From positions 1,116,001-1,180,000 of the forward strand of contig NW_024104319.1 of the NCBI RefSeq assembly GCF_003945595.2: a stretch of DNA of 64,000 bases, given 5' to 3'. The notes below the pieces were generated by a model. The model was not told the DNA's origin. It saw only the letters and a program-made list of their open reading frames with translations, and did not search any database. Both the position numbers and the translations under genes were made by a program. Positions 60,171 to 64,000 of the stretch are shown one piece after another; position 1 is the stretch's first letter, and every line of letters begins with the position of its first letter. This DNA is from Pipra filicauda. Lineage: Eukaryota; Chordata; Aves; Passeriformes; Pipridae.

Positions 60171-63100
60171 CTAGTGCTCTGCTCTCTGCATATGGTGAAG
60201 TCCTGCAGTATTTTTCTCTTCCATGTTCACCCTTCCGACTGCCAGTGGCCCAGAAAATCAACTCAGTAAATTACAGGTTGCCCAAGTACATAATGCCGAG
60301 TGATTGTTCAGGTGCTTTTCTGGAAATTTCCTCCTGTTTCAGAGGCCATAATGACTAGAAAAAGGGACTGTGAGTGACCAATGGGAAGCCATAAAAATAC
60401 AAAAAATCACCAACCATACATGAGTCATTTCACACTTTCAGAAGAAAAAAAAAAAAAAACAAAAACATCTTATACTGTATTTTGGGCTGAAAACCCAAAA
60501 CAAGTGCTCTATCTGGAAATATTTATTATGTACTGTTCTGATTCAACTGAATAGTGTGTAAAATGATTGTACATCCTAGGGACTGCAGGTTCCTCTCAAA
60601 CCTGATCACATGCTTGCAAACAGTCTCACTTTTAAACTTCAGATATTGTTGCTGTGGTGTGTCAAAGCTCCTGACATGTTTGCAAAGCAGGAAGACAGGT
60701 CAACAGAAGAGCTTAGTAAGATAACAAGGAACAAATATTCAATTTTTTTTTTGTTTCTGAAAACTGTGTCTGTGCCTTGCTGTACAGGGAAAGCAAGAGA
60801 AAAAATCCTCACATACTTTCCCTGAGCACTCAGATGCATTCACTACAGCTATAAGCAGCATACTAGGTTAGCAGCATACTTGTTTTTGTCTTCTCTACCG
60901 GGAACTTATCAAAATGTTGGATTCAAACTTAAGCTTGCACTAGTTTCCCTTAAATCAGAGAGTGCAGCCCTGAAGGAGCTGGGAGTTTTTTGGTTTGGGT
61001 TGGTTTGCTTTTTGATTTTTTTTTTGAGGAAATGTTTGGTAAGAGAACAGCATTTAATGTAAGCTGCTCTTGACATTGGAGATGCCCTCACCAGGCTGCT
61101 CAGTTCCCAGGCGATCTGCTCCTCAAATAATAGGATGGTCAAATTCAGTCCACAGGAGATGTTGTGCAATGACCTCTTTGCTGGAGAATTCTTTATTTGA
61201 GTGAGAGATGCCAAAGCTGGAGGCTACCTGTCAGTATACTGTGTCATAAAGTAAAGGTGAGAAGGCAGGAACAAGGCAATGCCTAGCCCTGTATACCTCC
61301 TGTTTGACACAGCCCTGATACAGTTGGCTTTTTCACAAAATCTCTGTCAGATCTGAATGACTTTTAACATTGATGTGAATCAACTTTTAACAGTTGATTT
61401 CCTTACTCTTGAATGATTTTGTTTCATAAGCTTCCCAGGCTGTGCAATTCTGCAGGTGAATTGAAAGGCCAGAAAGTTCAAGAGTTTATTTTCTAGCTCT
61501 AATTCACCTCTTTCTTCTTAAACTGACCTTAGAGCAGCTAGGTCATCCCTTCTACCTTTCATTCCAGCACAAAATGTACAAAAATCTATGCTGAGTGTTA
61601 TGTAGCAAACCCGGATCAACAGACAAGTGGTTTGAGGAAACGAATAAAAACATGCAGTGCACATAAGCACCTGTTCATATGTTATTCCCAATATAGTATC
61701 AGAATTCAGTAGATTAAAACATAAGCCTTATAGTACATCCCCTACAAATCTTTTACAGACAGATAACTTCAACAATGTAAGCTTGACCGCTCAACTGACT
61801 CTTTCAGCCCTTCTAGATTAAAGTATCTTTTTTTTCTCTCTTAATAATGCCTTTGCATTTATTTGGGAGCTTCCTGTACAGCCTTTGTGAGCCATGTTTA
61901 CTCTGTTTCTCCTTAAAAGACATATCTTTCTGGGAGGTTTCTTTTCTCTCTCATCTTGCAAGGACCAATTCAATGAGACCAGAGCAGCGTGACCAACGTT
62001 CAACTCTGCGAAGAAAAAGTAAATACGTTGCCCTCTTCATTAGAATGGGAGGATCTTGAAAAGTGTGAAATTCAGGGCCGATTGAGCCACGTATTATTAT
62101 TTTGGCTGTCTTCTACGTGCCAGGCATTATCAAAATATCAGTCTCACTAAACCAGTTAAACATGTAACATGTGAATTTGCTAGCACAATAAAGTAAAGCG
62201 CCATGGGTATTACGGCTTCCTGTCCGATACTACTCACACATGCTTGCATGAAACCTTATGATGGAGCCTTAATTACCTGAATTTTACCGGCAGCAATTTT
62301 TAATTTGGCTTCTACCCCACTCGGCACAAAGAGTGGAGGCAGCTCACTTAGTGAGCAGCAATTCCAAAGTTTGTTTTCTTTCAGCGTGGTTCCCTAAGCT
62401 GTATTTAGTGGCAGTGGCACCAACAAAAGAATGGCTGATTTCCTTCTGAGATTTTCTATGGTGGTCATCCTGCTTGGGCATTTAGCAATAATTAAACAAT
62501 TTTCTCTCTGCCTGGTGAGAAGTCTGCACTCTGTAGATGTAGGAATATGAATCTTGAGCCCATGTGTGTCGTTAATCTTGGGTTACTAATTTGAGGCATC
62601 AAGGACTTGCAATAAAGCAGTTAAGCCAAAGCTGTTGAAGTGGCCTTGAACCTAGTATTTCTCAGTTTCTCTGTATTGTCTGAGAGTAAGTCCTAAGAGA
62701 CACTGACTTCAGCTCATCAGTAAAAACCTTTCCCCCCTTTTCTATACCTGATCACAAGCTTTAAGAGCTTATTTGAGTTTTGGAACACTCCTACATCCCC
62801 TTATTTCTTGCTGTGACAGCAGCATGCAAATATAGGAAGAAAAACCAAAGGCAGTCTTGCAAATAGCCTGAGCATGAGTCTCTGTTAAGCACTCAGGGTT
62901 GGCCTGTTTGAGACCTTTCTCAATAATCCTCCCACTGTTTTCCTTATGATCTCAAATGCTGAAAAAAACAATGAATAATTAATAGCTTGAAATGATGATT
63001 TGTGTCTAGTTCTGTTTATTGAAACACCTGCCAACTGTGCACAAAACCCATGGAGGGCTATTTCAGGGTAAGGTATCTACCCTGGAGAATATAAAAACCA

Positions 63101-64000
63101 CCTACATGTTATGTGTGGATGATTAGGGATTTTAATGCAGGACTGACTGCTTCTGGATGGTGACATAACATCCTTTCCCCCAGGAACTAAGCATGTATGT
63201 CAGTTTATCCAAGCAGTCAGAGAGCAGCACTGTGCTGGAAAACCATGTGAGAAGGCTGGAAAGCCTTCTGACCCAGATTCTGGGGTTTCCATGAGACGCA
63301 TCTTTGAAACAGTGGGACAAAACGGCTCTCCCTAGGATCCTATAGAAGTGTGGGGACACAGAGTCTCTGCAATTCGCAAGTGTTTGTGGAAACAGTTTCA
63401 AGACCAGTGCTGGAGTCTACATTCTGTCACAGTTCACTGGAGTCCTGATCTTCAGGCACTAGTGCAAAAGCTACAACTTGCAAAAGCTACAACTTATGAG
63501 AGCAAAATTAGTTTCCTAAGGCGAGTACCTAGAGCCCCAGGCAATAGTTAGAAGTCATGCCACGTGTGCAGGGCAAGAACAAATCTACCTTTTCCACCAC
63601 AATGGCAGTGTAAATTGGAAAGTGTAGGGGGAAAAGGCAAGTAAGGCCTACAAATCATGTAGGCTTAGGAGACTCACAGTCACCAGTTATGTGAGTGAGT
63701 GGGAGGGCTGCCTACTCTGATGCCGTGACTGGCAGCAGAAACTGGCCTTTTTTCCCTTATTTCTTCCTCCCACTCTCACCTTTGAGGAAATCACAGATTC
63801 AGTACTTGCTGCAGTGGCTTTTGCATCCAGGCCTTTGCATTTAACATCCATATTAAAGCAACTGTTTGGTCTCTGACATATGGGGAGACAAGCTTTTCAC
63901 GAGGAATACCTTTTTGAGGACTTTGTTGGCCATGCATTATGCAGCCTGAGAAATACAGTTGGCATCCCTGCACTTACAGGCTGTTGTGGCACAGTCCCTC

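Larger units (their letters stand above)
56491..64000. other. 7.5 kb stretch, presumed CHRNA8 intron 2; no further exon recognised
   Basis: I looked on the plus strand for the expected 45 nt exon 3 and the following ~110 nt exon and did not see them, so the intron probably extends past the window. The stretch holds an (AG)12 microsatellite, an (AAAC)n run and an AT-rich unique segment near 62050-62330. No mobile element was clearly identified. Confidence 0.5.

Overview
This is a eukaryotic window, almost certainly bird and probably songbird. Genes are split into small exons with GT-AG introns, and repeats are dominated by CR1 LINE fragments with the avian 3' end (ATTCTGTG-type repeats). There is a tRNA-Ile-derived SINE with a CR1-like tail, and there are LTRs of avian ERV type. 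Long open frames outside the exons listed here look fortuitous.

Layout. 1-6.3 kb: non-coding sequence with two CR1 pieces. 6.3-22.5 kb: a plus-strand gene recognised as SLC49A3 (MFSD7). Nine coding exons (exons 2-10 by my count) join in phase with GT-AG sites and end at a TAA at 20719, followed by a ~1.8 kb 3' UTR with an AATAAA at 22502. Coding exon 1 was not found. The large third intron carries antisense CR1 copies. 23.2-25.0 kb: an internally deleted sense CR1. 29.0-30.2 kb and 36.8-37.9 kb: degraded copies of a Topors-like RING-finger sequence sharing the same RING lesions, plus a third short fragment. 30.2-32.4 kb: a 2.2 kb degenerate G-rich tandem array with a ~30 bp period. 32.4-32.75 kb: a CR1 3' part. 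32.85-33.5 kb: a CpG island running into a purine-rich tract to ~33.87 kb, which looks like a promoter with no recognisable coding exon.

38-64 kb is mostly intronic or intergenic. It holds an exact 147 bp tandem duplication (47270-47563), a degraded LTR 3' end (~47.93-48.21 kb), a complete solo LTR with 5 bp target-site duplications (50330-51503), an antisense CR1 (52.4-53.27 kb), and one clear coding exon (56351-56490). That exon encodes the N-terminus of a neuronal nicotinic acetylcholine receptor, best matched to the alpha-8 subunit that mammals lack. Its exon 1 and exon 3 were not found; both may lie far away.

The two recognised genes have no evident functional link. SLC49A3 is a 12-TM major facilitator of uncertain substrate; CHRNA8 is a ligand-gated channel subunit. 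I found no tRNA gene, rRNA gene, CRISPR array or prokaryotic feature. Family assignments come from remembered protein families, not a database search.
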